Shown here piece after piece: positions 46,401 to 61,400 of a DNA stretch of 64,000 nt. How positions within the stretch are numbered: the first letter of the stretch is position 1; each line of letters opens with the position of its first letter. This stretch comes from Prunella strophiata (lineage: Eukaryota > Chordata > Aves > Passeriformes > Prunellidae), in the NCBI GenBank assembly GCA_036583965.1, contig JAZBQD010000026.1, positions 4,523,400-4,587,399 of the forward strand, read 5' to 3'. The notes under the pieces were generated by a model. It saw only the letters and a list, made by a program, of their open reading frames with translations, made no database searches and was not told the DNA's origin. The position numbers and the translations under genes are program-made.

Positions 46401-49400
46401 TTTCATTTTCTGTTTTGTACAAACCAAGTTTTAAGTATGAAATTTTGTTTTAAATAGAAGCTAAAATTCAGTTTCTGCATGCTGCCTGAATTTATACACA
46501 GATCATAATGCATATGCTCATGAGAAAAGGATAAAAGACAGTGTATTTTAGTCATGCAAATAATGTGCTACTACAGTATTTAAGCCTTTTGTCCTCTTCT
46601 GTTGTTTACTTTTGTAAAGCTTTTTGAGGCAGAAAGTGTTTTTATCATAATTTTTGATAAAACACATTTTGCTACTGTGTGAGAGTATGGAAAACCAGAA
46701 GAAAATGTTGATTCTAGAACCTGAAATATGCACTGTTTTAGTGAGAGCTTTAGTATACAATCCCCATTATTTCCAATTGCTCCCACTGTTGTTGACCCCT
46801 GAATTTCTTCTTTTTATAAACTACTTTGAATCTACTCATATTAATTCTAGATTAATCCAGCCAATTCACATAGTAGAAAAGCTGGAAATGTTTTTATCAT
46901 TCAGGTAATGTTCAGCTTCCATTTTAAAATATCAAAAATGGGCCACAGCAAATTGAGGATTTTACATCTTTTGCTTTTGTTATCCTTGTGGTCTTTTGGT
47001 GGTGTAAGAATAAATAATAAAGATGCACATTGCATTTAGGAAGAAATTATGGCATAAGTTGCCTACCACTTGCTTCAGTCATTAAAATGGAACTGAAGAT
47101 TTCAGTGGGGAGTATGTGATTCCTTAATATTTGTCTGTATTATGAATATGCTGTACTCTCAAAGGATCTGTGTTCTATGAAGAGCTGTCCAAGTAATGTG
47201 TTGTTTTTCATTGTGCAGGAGAATTTGCACCCAGCAGGGTTTTTTTTGAAAATTAAAATTCTTCTTAAAAGTGGAGCATCAGATGAAGATATCAACTCAG
47301 GTATCACAGCTCTCCCTAGGTTTCATATTACTCCATGTCCAAGGAGACTGCATGTGTCATACATACAAAAACTATTTTGTGTTTTTGGCAGAATCTGCAT
47401 TAGCTAAATGTCCTTTTGGTTTTGAAGTGTGAGACATAGTACTCAGTGTTCACAGAGGAGGTATCCAGATGCTAATTTAAATAGCCTTGCTGCAAATAGG
47501 GGAGGGGGAACACTCTGAAGGCTGTTAGAATGAAGAGAGTGAAAATTTAGCAATGTAAAGCTACAGTTTATTTAGACATGTGCATAAGGTTATGCAGAAA
47601 GGTGAAGGTGCATTGACTTACACAGTCAGCATAGAAGAAAGGCTGTGAAGTATTGCTGTTCTCTGGGTGGGATTTTGCAGATTTTGACCAAGAGACATCA
47701 TGTGCTCATCACTGTGTTGTTATAAACATGTATTGCAAGAGTTTATTTAAGTCAAATAAACTCTTTTCTCCTTATTCCTCACATTTGTCACTTGAACAGA
47801 ATTGATTCTGCTATGAAATGAGAGAATAAGAAAGTTTTTTTGGGGAGACTTTATTTTAGAAAGGATAATTAATGTGTCAGAGAAATTTATTTTCATAAAT
47901 AATGAAATCTTAAGGAAGAGAGGCTTTGTACGCTTCAGGGTTGGAAAGCATCAGATGTGTAAGGAATAATCTGAGGAATGTAGGATGTGATGAGGAATTT
48001 CTTGCAGAGAGCTGAGGGGTTTGAATGTTGTCAGACTAGCAGAAATGGTAACTCCACATTGCTCCTGGGGGCTTTCAGCCAGATTTCAAGTAGTCAGTTA
48101 TTTAAACCTTACAGTTTCAAATAAACATACAGTAGCTGACTTGTGTTCTTCAGTTTGAATTGTGAAACCATAGAGTTGCCTATCAAAACACACTTGGGTA
48201 TTGTTTAGTAACACTAAGCCTCCAGTCAGTTTTTCAAGCATGTTTATTAATGAGTGGATGTCTCTTTTCTTGTATGGCTGGCAGAAAAGTGTGTGCTCTC
48301 TGTCTTTTGAGTGAAGATTCCAGCTAAATTTTAGGCATTTCACTAAAATCTTGTGTTGCACACTTGCATCAGCTGCCTTCAAATGCTTCTTTTAACAGCT
48401 GTTCCAGTCATGTCCTTGTGTATTCCTTCTCTGATCTCATCCAAGTACAAATGTATCTATTTTGTTCTTAACCATTCAGCACAGAGTAACAATTTTAAAA
48501 CTTTATCTGAGTGGTGTAAAACTGATACCTGCTTATCAGCACCAGTCAATCCAACAGCTGATGGTAAGGGCATTATGCTAAAGTAGCTCCCATTGCAATA
48601 TGATACCACACACAGCCTGAGCACTAACCTCAGTGTTAGGTTCTTCCTTCTGGATAAGGATGAGACATTTTGATAAAAGGCAGCTTGAGGCAAAAAAAAG
48701 AGAAAATTTTGTTCTACTAAAGTTTATGCTGTTCCTGTTTAAAGAGACAGAAGGCTGGAATTCCAGGGCTATCAGCTTGTCACCTTTCTGTAGTACTGCA
48801 TTAACTGTACAGTGAAAGGAAAGTCAAAACACAATAGGTATTATTCTTCCTTTTGTTGTATATCTGTTATAGGGTTGCTGTTTTTTTTTTTCAGTTTTGT
48901 TTCTGTCTTTCAAAGAAGGTGTAAGAGATAAGTGGTAAATTGAGCAATTAAGTGTCTAAGTTGATTGCATAATCTCAAGTGCTTTGTGTTCTGTCTAGCT
49001 CTTGCAGAATTCACACACCTTGAGATGTCTTTAGACTTCTGTTTGAATACTGCTAAACTGCTGCTGGAGCATGGAAGGTATGAAAGCATCTCTAAGTGGG
49101 GTAAACACAATGTTTGGAGGTTTTGGGTGTTTCTTTATAAGCAAAGCACATCTATTATACAATGATGCTTTATTTCAAATAAAAGCTCATGGAGGTAAGG
49201 TGAAAGGTTTTGAGAGGGAGCCCATCTTCTATAGCAAGGAGATACTGATTATGGCAGCAGCAGAACACGGTGTGAAATAAGTGTAGTGGCAATTTGCAGT
49301 GCTGTAGACTTACTTTGGAATGATTAAGATTCATTATGTAGTTTTATTATATGTCTGGAATCATCAGACTGACTTTTTTTTCTAACCAACCATCAGAATG

Positions 49401-52400
49401 ACTTCAGAGCCCTAGAACCATCCTTGGGAAAAACAGTAGAAGAATAACAAGTTACTGCAAAATAAATTGAGGCACGAATTTTTACCCTGTTAAGTGCTCC
49501 ATCATGATTATGTATGTATGTGCTTGTATCTTGATGCAAATGTGAAGAATAAACTCTTATGAATACAGTGGAAGAAACATGTGGTAAGAGGAAGCTGCCA
49601 TTGAATAGATGAACTGTAACAAATTCATACCTTGATTCATTCTGTCGGTGTGATTGAATGACAAACGTGCTATATGGTGTGAATATGTTAATCTCTAGAA
49701 TGGAAAATTAACAGCTCTTCTGGTGCAGCCTCTTAAAAATGCATTTCTGTGAATAGGGAATCAGTTGGTTTTGATTTTCTGAAATCTGTTCCTGAACGAT
49801 TTGAATCTTCACCTGACCTTGGAAAAATTACCCTGCTCCACATTGAGTTCCTGTTGCAGAATAAGAGGGAGCTGCTTGCTAAGCAAAAGATTGAAGAAGT
49901 TATTATAGGTCTGTATCCATCTTTTACTGCTGTTTACTGAAAGCTGGATGTAGTTGGCTAAAGTCTTGCTTTCTAGTTTTTCACTTTTTTTGCTTATTCT
50001 CGTTTTTCTTTCTCTGTGTCTGTTTTCTGTTATGTTTCTTTTACTTGGCAACTCTCAACTTCCATATTGAATGACACTCACAATCAAGTTTAGGGTTAAA
50101 TTCATTTGCTGGAGCAATTCCTCCTTCTTGGTGTAGACTGTGTGTGACTGATACATGTGGGATTAGAAACATTAGAAACATTAGAAACCAGGAGTTCTGT
50201 GTAATGTTAATACTTTGTCCAGCCCAATTTATTTTTGTTTGTCCAGGTAAGACAGATTGCATATCCTTGTTAGAGCAGCTGGATAACAGTTTATTTTTCA
50301 GGTCTGTTGCACCTGTAGCACTGCAGTACTTTTTGACTACAGATCTGCTGTAAAACAAATCCTATTTTATATTGCATCTAGCTAGGAGCAAGAGCTACAT
50401 TTACATTGTTCAAGCATGAAAATATTTTTCTCTTACCCACTGGGTTTTTTTGGGTTTTGCTTGGTTGATTTGTTGGTTTGGTTTTTTTTTTTTTTTTTTC
50501 ATAACCAGGGTATGAAACATTGGTTCCTAGCTGAAACTATTGCTGTGTCCCTGTTTTTTGTTGCAGGCTATAGAATAGTTCTTAGATGCTTCTCAGTGTG
50601 CTTCATAAAGTTCTTGTAAAGTGATGATTTGCAGTATCTTTTCAGGTCATTATACTGGGAAACAGCTGTTGCCTGAAGCCTTGAATCAGCTGCACATCAT
50701 CTTGTGGGACAGAGCTGCCAAACATTATGAGGTTTGGGACCAAATAGTAGTGTTCTTATTTATATCAGTGAAAATGAAATTCTTTTTCTGACCTCTTTGA
50801 TATGTCTATTTTTGGTTAGAGTGCAAACTGTTACTAAGAGCCTTGTTCCAGCTGGCACTAGTTTTATTTTCATCCATCTGGGTGCTGTTTCCAATTACAA
50901 AATCAAGTTACAGGTAGCCTCATCTTAAGGTTTGTGCATGGGAATAGTTAATGCAAGAATCCCTGCTCCAGCTGGTTCCTATATGGCTATGGGGCCTGAA
51001 GGGATCTGTCCAAGAGTGGTCAAAGAACTGGCTGGTGTCATTGTGAGGCTTCTCAATGATTTTTGAATGGTCTTGAGAATCTGGAGAGGTCTCAGTTGGC
51101 TGCAAGCTGGCAAAAGTTATCCTAATTTTCAAGAAGGGCAAGAAGGACAACCCTGGAAACTACAGGCTTGTCAGTTTCACTTCAGTGCCTGGTGAAATTA
51201 TGGAGATTATTCTGGGAGTTATTGAAAAACACCTGAAGGACAATGCAGTCATTGGTCACAGCCAGCACTAGTCCATGAGGGAGAAGTCCTGCTTGTCAAA
51301 CTTGATTTCCTTTTAGGACAAGGTCATCCACCTTGTTGATCAGCTGAAGCCAGTTGATGTCATCTCTTTGGATTTCAGTAAAGCTTTGCATACTGTCTGT
51401 CACAGTGTCTAGACAATTTAGAGGGCTGGGCACTCACCAACTGTATGAAACCTAACAAGGGAGAGTGCTGGATTCTGCACTTGGAACAACCTGGATGTTG
51501 CACTAGAATATACTTGACTATCTAAATCTTCCATTTGCTGTGACCTTTTTCTAAAAAAATTTGGAAATACATAGGCAGTTTAATCACCCAAATATGGCCA
51601 TGTTTGTTTGGGTTTTATTTTATTTTTTATATTTTCTAGGGGAAAAACTATTCTGAAGCCCTTCACTGGTACAATTATTCTGTCAGCTTCTATACACCTG
51701 GGCAGATAGATCAGAACTTGGCTAAGCTGCAGAGGAACATGGCTTCTTGCTACCTTCATTTGAAACAAGTTGACAAGGTACATTTAATACATATATATAC
51801 ATAGTTATATCTTTATTTGCATTGCTTTTATTTTTGAGGAATTGGCTCTTTCATTTCTGGTCAGCCTTTGGTGCTGTCTTCTGGTCTCATCACTTTTGTT
51901 TCAAGGGCAGATGTTGCCCTGTCAAACATATTGAGTAATTCTAGAAATATCAACAATGTAAGCATTAACATTTTGTATATATTTTTATTTCTTTTCTCTT
52001 GCAAATTATGTACTAATTTCAGGGTGATGTTGTACTGATCTCCTTTAATCTTTTCTGTGAATAGGCTAAAGAGGCAGTTAAACAAGCAGAAAGGTGTGAT
52101 CCAAACAGCATCTTTACTAAATTCAGTGTCTATAAGATTGCAGTGTTGGAGAATGATACTGATAAAGGTACAACCTGAAAGTTAAAGGGTCCACTACAAG
52201 GAGAAATGCCAAATGTATTAAAAAATACTAAACAGCTTTGGACTGTTCATCTTGAGAAAGACACAATAGAGGGTAGCTAGAAGAAGGGTTCCTAAAGTCA
52301 TTGAAAATGCCAGGCTCTAGATTTAAGTTGTAAAAGTGGGAATTTCTTTTTTTTTTTTAATTTTTAAAAAATTTTTTAGCACACAATATGTAAGAGGCAG

Positions 52401-55400
52401 AGTCCATTGCTATATTTGGTTTTGTTTGGATGGAGCCTCTAGCTAGGGAGGATAATCCTCCCATGGGCAGAAGCTATAGTAGCATCCCAGGGTGAGAATC
52501 ATTCCATACTTTTTAGTATGCATATACAATATGAAACTTAAGGGAACCATTATTGCTGCTCTTAACTTCTCTGGACAGATGGAGCCTGAAGTTACCAAAA
52601 AATACATGAATTATTGAGATGACTTACAGAATGTTGTATCTCTGTACCCTCTTTCTCTTTATAATGAGTTCTGCTGTTTCATATTTTAATGAGGATCTTA
52701 GCTCAAGTAATGAAAATGGAGAAATACAGTCTATAGTTACTTAGAATACAGAGTAATGTGCAGAGCTTATTTTCCAATGAGTTCTCTGCCATTTAATTAT
52801 TCTCTATACAACTTTTATTGACAGCATAATTTGTTCACATAATATAGAGTGGGAAACACAGCACAATGTGAACATAAAAGCAGTGGCACCCTTAGCATAA
52901 GCCAAGATGTGGGAGCTTGGAATGATGCCCAGACAATGTATTAGAGAAAGTCTTCTGTCTTTGGTAACAAACAGTTACTTAGCAGAACAAAATTAAGGAT
53001 GTAAGATGAGTATCATTTGTATGGCATCTTTGTTTCCTTAGATTAGTAACTTGAAAGCTTTTTGGCACCTCCCTAGGAGGAAATGCATATTTGAGGAGAA
53101 GTGCTGGTATGCTCAGGTTTTCTTGTCTTGGCTTTTCATTAAAAAAAAAAAAAAAAAATTATAGCCTTTCATAAATCATTAAAACAGTAGAACTTTCCAC
53201 CTTCCAATGGCTTCTATAAAAATGTTGGTTTTTCCCTCTGTCTCTTTCAGCTATGGAAGCAGTTATTGAAATGGGGAAGCTAGCAGAAAAGCCATCAGAA
53301 CATGAAGACAAGCTGAGAGTGGATAAAAATACAGGCAGCAACCTCTTGAGTTTAGCTGCCCAAATTGCTTTAGAGGTAGGGCAGATAATGTTGTCTTTGC
53401 TTTATTGATATAAGTAGGACAGCTGTAACCTCTTTAACCTGTCCTAGATTTAATATTTCTCTGTATTTCATGGATTTCTTTATATTTCATGCTTCCACAA
53501 CAAAGGTCTAGCTCAAATGTGTTGTGTAATGCAAAGTAGAATGTAGTAGTATTTTTATGCAGAAGGAAGTGGTAATCTTTTAAAATTTTGACAGAAAAAT
53601 AAAGAATTCTGTGTTACAAATGATGGCATCTGGGTATTACATTGTGTATTCCTGTAAAATTCTCCTTAGCAAAATGTTACATCTTCTTCTGCCTCTGGGA
53701 CTTGATCTTTAATGAGAGAGGGGGGAGCTGTGTAAAAATACACATGAATCCATGATGAAAGTCCTTTGTCCCTCCTGTTTGCCTCTTGGTTGGTGGCCTG
53801 AACACTGTCTGAACTGGCTGATTGCATTTCAGGCTATCAGGGCTTTGTTCCCAGCCCTGTGAGGCATGAAAGCCTTACCAACCTGCACTAGTCCTGCTCT
53901 TGCCACAGGCTCTTTGTGCAGGGAATCATATGATCTCTCCTTAGAGCTTTCTCTGCACTCTCAGGCAATTCTGTGCACAGTCCTTTGTTCATTTTCCTGC
54001 TACTGGGCTGCACAGACTTGGAATGTGTTTGCTTTGGGGGTTGTTTTTGTTTTGGTTTTTGTTGTTGTTTCAGTTTGGGTATTTTTTGTGATAACAGAGG
54101 TAGTGCAGTGTATACAAAACATGTTTTAATTCTTTTCAGAATGACCAACAAATTGTGGCTATCAAAGCTTTGGAGTATTTGTGTGAACATTTACAAGACT
54201 GCCGACAATTATTTGTATCCTTAAAGTAAGAATTCAATATACTTACAAGGAGAAGTATAAGGAAGAAAAGTGGGATCCTTTCAGGAAAATTAGGGCAAAG
54301 TACACCAATGAAAAAAACCAACTTGTTTCTTCATTGCTTGTTTTTCTCATGTTTAGATGTTTGGTCCGTCTGATGTTATCAAAAGTCATGGCAGAAAATG
54401 CAGAGACAAGGTGGGTCTGTTTGGAAAACCATTTTCTTATGGTGGATATGTTGTTCAAGTTGTGTATTTTTTTTTTTCTGGACATTTTTCTTGCAGAGTA
54501 ATCAAGAGATTATTTTTTATGCTAGTAAAAGTCCACCCAGATGACTTCCTAGCTTGACCTAATGACATCACATAGGAACATAGTTTCAACTTGTATAAAC
54601 TTTTCTTTAAATATTTACTCTTTGCCTTCTTCTTTTATTAATGCATATGCCTGTCAGGTATTTGTAATGGAGGTTGTGTGCTAAGCAATCTCTGTAACTT
54701 TGACACTAGTGGGATATATTTCCAAAGTTTGGAATGAGAAGAGTGGATCTATCCATAACTGGGAAAATATATTCCAACATAAATAAAGAATGTGTTCTGT
54801 TTTTTTTCTGTTGAAAAAAAAAAAATCAGTTTTCTGAAATTGAATTTTTTTCTCCATTCTAGAGATGGAGATATTGACTCAATACTGACTTACTTGAACT
54901 TGGGTATGTTTTTGTTTTACTTGCATTTTCTGGAGTTTTTCCATATGGGAACATTATATGATATGATTAGATCCATGCCAATGAAATATTTAGACTCCTT
55001 ATTTCAGTACAGGTTCTCAACTTCCCAGTGAAATCAATGAAAACTAGAGCTGGAGATTCAGTAGTATTGTGAAGCTGGATCTCAGTGCCACGCGTTATGC
55101 TGTCAAAAACTTGCAGTACTGCTGCAAGTAGAAGACATTTAAGAGCAGAATTAAATCAATAAAAGGTTCCTAGAAGAAAGGCCTCAAACTTGTAATTAAA
55201 TTTAAACCCCCTTTTTCTGAAATTAAGTAAAACTCCTCTGCATTAGACTTCAGTGTCAGTAAACTTAGAAGAGCAGTACTTGTTGGCATCTCCTCTAAAA
55301 TGCTGTTTGAGGCACCTTTTGCTGTTTTTTATAGGGCTTTCTGAAGAATATTATATTTAAGTTGTGAGAATAAGTCTTCATTGGGAATTACATGGGCGTT

Positions 55401-58400
55401 TTGGAAACCTCTGTTTTGTAGTGTAAGGATTAGACTTGGAAATGTTTTTATTCTGCTCCAGAAGTGGTACTTTTATATTGAATTTTATGTTTTCTGCAGC
55501 TCACAAGAAACTTGCTGAGTCTTTCACAGAAGAGAAATTTACAGGGGACATGAGGATCCTTGAAGCTCACTGGTTTAGAAAAGTTGGTAGGTTGCTCTCT
55601 CAGAATCTAAACTGAATCTCATGGTTTTTTTTGGTCCTTTAAATCAGCAGCCTTGGAGTTTGCCTTGAACTACTGACTGTGAAATCCAAACAGCAAATAT
55701 TATCACAGATAAAGTGCTTTCTATTGGGAAATGCAGCTCCCATGGGGCTGCCCTAAGCTTTATGCATAGTGCTGTCTCTGGATCCTCTTTTTGTAGTCTT
55801 TGTTACACTGTTTTGATAAAGGATTAGTGCATTTTCTGTCTATAAATAAAAATATAAGCATAGGGTAAAGTAACAAGTTGAACCAAGTTTTCAGATTCTT
55901 GCTTCTGTCAGAGCATACAGGAGAGAAAACAGTTGCAAACAGTATCAGAAGACATCTGCTTTTGCACACATCCTCACAGTGTAACTGTGCTTCAATAAAG
56001 AGTAGCAAGGGAGGGGGAGAAGCAGCAGAGGTCGGTTACAGCGACATGAGCACGAATGGAATCCCAACCTTTCAAAGGCAATGTCCTCACTCACAGGATA
56101 AACAATTCACAGACTACAAAATCGTGCCCTATAGAATAAATTAATGTGAAAGTTGCTGTAGAATCTAAACATTTAATTGGGTCAGGCTCTCATACATAAA
56201 TAATTTGATTGCCTTTAGATGATCATCCCTTTATTACTCAGAATTTTGTGCTTAATTGCCATGTACTTGACCTTGCTGGGGTAAAATGAGGAATGGTTCA
56301 AGATATTGTGGGTTTTGTTCCTTTTTTATTTGTCTTGGGAATGCTGTACAACACTTCCCCTCATATGCTGGCTTTGTTAACTAGTATAAGAAATTGCTTT
56401 TCCCAGTTCATACTTTTGTTGGCAGGGTGTGTACTAGAATGAGTTCTTGGTTGTGGTGAAATTATCAAGGCAAAATTTGAATTAGCTATTTTAACAAATC
56501 ACTAGTAACAGTATTTCTTGTTGATGACATATTGGTTCAGAAATAGAATTGTAGGATGTGAACAGCTTATTGCTAGAGATTAGATGGGCACACATGTAGC
56601 AGTGCAGATTTTTATTCTAGTCTTTATTTTTATATCTTTGTTAGCTTGGAACTTAGCTGTACAGTTCAAGGACAACCCTGAAAAGATGAGGGATTTTTTT
56701 GTGCTGTCTTTCAAGGTATTTACTCTTGCTAATAGTGTTTCTAATTGAGGAATATTTTCATCTGTCTAGTTCTTCTAGAAGTCACATCCATGGTTTGGAT
56801 ATCTCCATGGAGACTTGCTTGTATCTCCAAGCATGTATCTCCATACATGCTTGTATGCTCTGAAGATGGAGCATTTTTGTCACAAGGAGATTGACTTGTA
56901 ATATAAAATATGTGCATTATTGTCATACTTTACATTCTGTTTCTTAAGAATGTAATAAGATTTCAATGAGATGTTTCTAAAATAAATGGATTCTGATGTT
57001 TGTAAACTGTATCATTAATGCAAACATGTTAAGTACTTGAGTCCTAATCTTTATGCAGGACTTCTACCAACACTGTCAGCTTTGTATGTGCTTGTATAGA
57101 GGGGACTCCAACTCTTCTTTACACTTTATATTTAAATAATCCTTTTGTATAATTGTACAAGTAAAATTACAATATGAATATATACTACTCATGACTGATT
57201 CCTGCAAGTGTCGTAGAGGAGGGTCAGCAATCATCTGTTCCCAAGCAAATTGCTTTTTATGGGTAAAATTCTCATTACTTTTTCCTATTTTTGGTGTCAG
57301 TTGTCCCAGTTTTGTCCCTCTGACAAAGCTGTTCTAATTGCTCAGAAGACATGCCTGTTAATGGCAGCTGCAGTTGATCTGGAAATGGGGAGACAACAAG
57401 TAACACCTTCAGAACAGGTAGGGCAAAGCCTGTTAACTATTTAGCATTTTTTCCTTTTGATTTTTGAGGTCCTATTTTTTTCACTCAGAATGGGATATTG
57501 AGAATGTAAGCAAGGGAATATTTCATAGTTAGAATTGATGCACCTTTCCAGACAATTGTAAATATTGAATTTCTGTAAATTAGTTCAGTGTTTTTGAATG
57601 GGTTTGTATCAATAAAGGGTCATGGCAGTAACTTCTGAGAGGAATTTCTGTCTACAAGATATATATTGTAAGGTGTCTGCTGCTAAATGAGGGTTAGTCA
57701 GAAAGACAATTACTGCTGTTGCTGAAAGTAGTTACCACTGTGGTTGTAATAAAACTCACTTTCTTTTTTTTTTTTTTAATGTATACATCTTTTTGTGGGT
57801 GGGAGGAAGAGGGCATTGTGCTTACTGTGGTAAGAAGATTAAGGAAAACACAGAGGTTGTGAAGGAAGTACAGAAGTCTGGTATAGAATGATTGTAGAAA
57901 ATTCTGTGGGGGGCAATGCACAGCAACTTGTGTTGTGGCATTTAGTTGTTTGTCAGTCTCAATAGCACTATTTTAAGCTTGGGAGCTAAAACAGTTAAGT
58001 GCCACAGGAGCATGGATGGTTCTTTCTGGGCCAATAAAATGTTCAGTGAAGTGGCTTTGTCTGAGATGTAGAGGTCTTTGAAAAAGAGAAAAAAAACCCC
58101 AAAACCCCAGTAACTGGTATAGGCAATTTACTAACTAGGCTGATTCTTAATTTATTTTATAGTCAGTTCTGACATTAATTATTCATTCTGCTTTTAAAAC
58201 CATGACAAAAATAACTTATTTAATTTTGTAAAATAGACAGAGCTTTTTAGTCAGGCCCTTCAACATCTTCAGACCTGCAAGGAGATATGGAAGGTGCTGA
58301 AATTAACAGGTAAGCTACAAAGTGTGTGTGTTCAGCACATGTGACTCTTAGTCACAATATTAATGGAAAATACAGAGCATGTGGAATTGCTGTCTCAGAT

Positions 58401-61400
58401 GGAGGTTATTGGAGTAGATAGATGACAGTATGATAAAAGCTGAGGTGTTAAGTGACTGTTAGTCTAGTAGATGCATGGTTTACCTTTTTTTGGTAGGATA
58501 TTGGTAGAAAAATTCCTTTAGGTATTCCTTGCATGGCAAATTCCACTTGATGTACTGTTAAGTCTGAGTGCATTGATGGTTTTCCTGCTGGCTGGAAGCA
58601 AATATTACCTTATAGTACACCCTGTGGCTTTGAGAAAATTCATCATTACATACAGGGAATTCTGTCTCTTTTGTAGGAGATTTTGCTAAAGACCCAACAG
58701 ACACATTGTTGCTGCTTTATGAATTTGAAGCAAGATCCAAACTGAATGATCCAACACTTCACAATCTTATGGAGTCAGTTTGGGAGCAACCACAAATAGA
58801 GATCAAGACACTTGAAATCATTGCATGTAAGGACAAAGAAGATTTCATTTCTTTTTCCTGTTCTTTTGAGATGACCAGGATTATCATGTATTGTACAACA
58901 TACAGAAAATGGGTCTAACCATATATATTTTGTCCTGAAGCAAAGATGCTTAGGATCTCAGCAACATTAGGAAAGCTGTGTTTTGAAATGACAGATGACA
59001 TGGATGATGAACCAGAAAGTTGTGATATCTTTCAATTTCTAGACCCTGAGACACTCATATAGCTTGTGAGCCTGGAAAGGGTTTCTCAGATAAACTTTTA
59101 CATGCTCCAAACTGGCAAAGGCCAGAGAATGACCCTCACTGATTCATGCCCCAGTGCAGAAGTTTTGGGCTGTGGACTCTGCATAGATACTTTAAGTATA
59201 TTTAAGTCACTAAGATAACATTAAGTTTCAACTTAAAGTTTTTATAGTCAATTTGTAGATAGCACTTCTCTACACTGTGCCATACTTTCATCACAAAGTC
59301 CTAACATGCTTGAGAATCTAGAGCAAGATCCAAGAAAGATGAGGAGCATTTAGAACTACCATGGCAAGTCTTTGGAGGGTGTCCTGTAGGATTGCATAAA
59401 CACCTTCTGTTCTGCTTGCCCTGAGGGAGAACACTCCAGCGCCTGCAGACACCATTCTGAAATCCTGCTCCTGCATAAGGTTTCCATCTGGATTTTTGTG
59501 TTCAAGGAGACAAACAAACTCTTTAGACAGTGCCCCCAACCAGAATTTTTTTGTATTACTGCAGTAGAGGTAAACAGCAGAGAATTATGAAACTTCTGTG
59601 TTTCTACCTTGTTGTCCTCATTGGTGATGTGCTTAGTAAGAGAGGGAGAGAAGCACCAGCTTGTGACCAGCCCATTAAGCAGATCTCTTTTCAGTTGTTT
59701 TTCACAAGGGATCTGGCAACATGTTGTAGTTTATTTTAGTGACCTTAGAGATTGAAGTCGACTTCAGTAATTTATCTTTCATTCTTCTCTATTTTCTTTT
59801 CCTTTGAAGCATTAGCAATGGAATCTCCAGCTCGGTATCCTGTACTGTGTAAGAAAGCTCTCAAGAGTGCACTAAACCTTCACAGAAAGCAGGCTGTCAT
59901 TGATGCTGTGAAATTTAGGTTAGTGTTATCACATAGCTTTGCCATGAGCCTGTGACTGGAAATGCTGACAGGGAATAAAGCCTGCAATTTGAAAAAAAGT
60001 GGATTTTACTTTATATGCAAGGTCCCAGTTCTTGCTGGCCAACCAGTGTAACTCTGAAGGATGACTGCCTTCAGATGTTTTACCTGCATTTTGTTTACTT
60101 GGCATATTTTCTGGCACAGTCCTGTTTTCAATAAGTTAATCTATTGAGGAAGGAAAATGAAAATTGGATCCAGAAGAGATCTCTGGTTGTTTCTTGTGAG
60201 GAAGGTGTTAATTTCAAATGTTACTCTGCTGGGTATTTCAAAGACAAAGAAGAGAAATTAAGGGTTGAGAAGAAAGCTATGAGTTGTAAGGTAGTGATGC
60301 CACATAGTACATATGTGATTTATTTAGCATATTTATGTGTTACTTATCCTTTCCAAGTTCCTTGAAGTAAGCACTTGGCAAAGGCAACTGTTGATACTGC
60401 CTTTCTCACTTCACACTGAGAAAGACAGAGCTGTTTTCAGAACCCTGTATTTGTTATTGATTTTCTGAGGATGCTGCCTACATAGCTCTTGTTGGGAAAG
60501 TTAGAAAAGATACTTTTTTCTTGCTGTCATGTGTAGAGCCCTAGGAAATACTGTGATTTTCCTTCTGTATAACTGTAGAGAGCAGCAATGAAATTAATTA
60601 AGTACTAATTGCTCTTGACTCTGTTTTTTCATAGTTTGTATGAATAAGATGTGATAGTACAAAAATACATGTTTCTGCTACAAGAATAGGAGTGTAATAA
60701 GCACCAAGGTAGACATGTTTGACAATCATAGAGACATAACTCAGTGTGCTCCTAATACTAAAAACTAACTGTGCACATGGTATTTCATGTTCCCTCTTTT
60801 GCTCTCTTTCAATCCTCAGCAAATGCTTACACAGTTTGATTAACATTTCTTTGCCAACTGGACTGACAGACTTGGATACCTGTGTGCTGCAGGAAGTGTG
60901 GGACTACTTTGAAGATGCTCTGAGTGTAGTCAGCAGCACAGTAAGTTGAACAGGAAACCAAGAGATTGGGGGATGATCCTGAGCACGTTTGAAAAAAATT
61001 CTCATTAGGCTGAGAATAATTAGTAAAATGAACATTACATAGTGTTATATGTGGAGCTGCTAAGATTTCTTCAGTAAAAGATACACTGAAATTACCTCAA
61101 AAGAAAGGTCTTTTGGATATTTAGGACTGCATTACAAATTTCCTTGGATTTTGTAAGGGCTTTTTCTGTCTTTGCTTAGGAGGAAAAAACCCAACTGTTT
61201 TCTTACTCTAAAATTAAACTCTAACACACTCTTGACTTGTCAGTTTTGAAGTGAAGATTCTATTTTCTGATGAGGTGCTGCTGCTTGTTTGCTACCTCAG
61301 GATGCTTACCCAGAGGTGGAGATCCTTTGGTTGATGACAAGAGCCTGGAATACAGGGATCTTTCAGTATACTGTTGGCAAATACAAGGAAGCAGAGCAGT

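Noticed and set aside
50160..50190. ATTAGAAAC triplicated motif in TEX11 intron 13
   Set aside because: Only three short copies; ordinary slippage.
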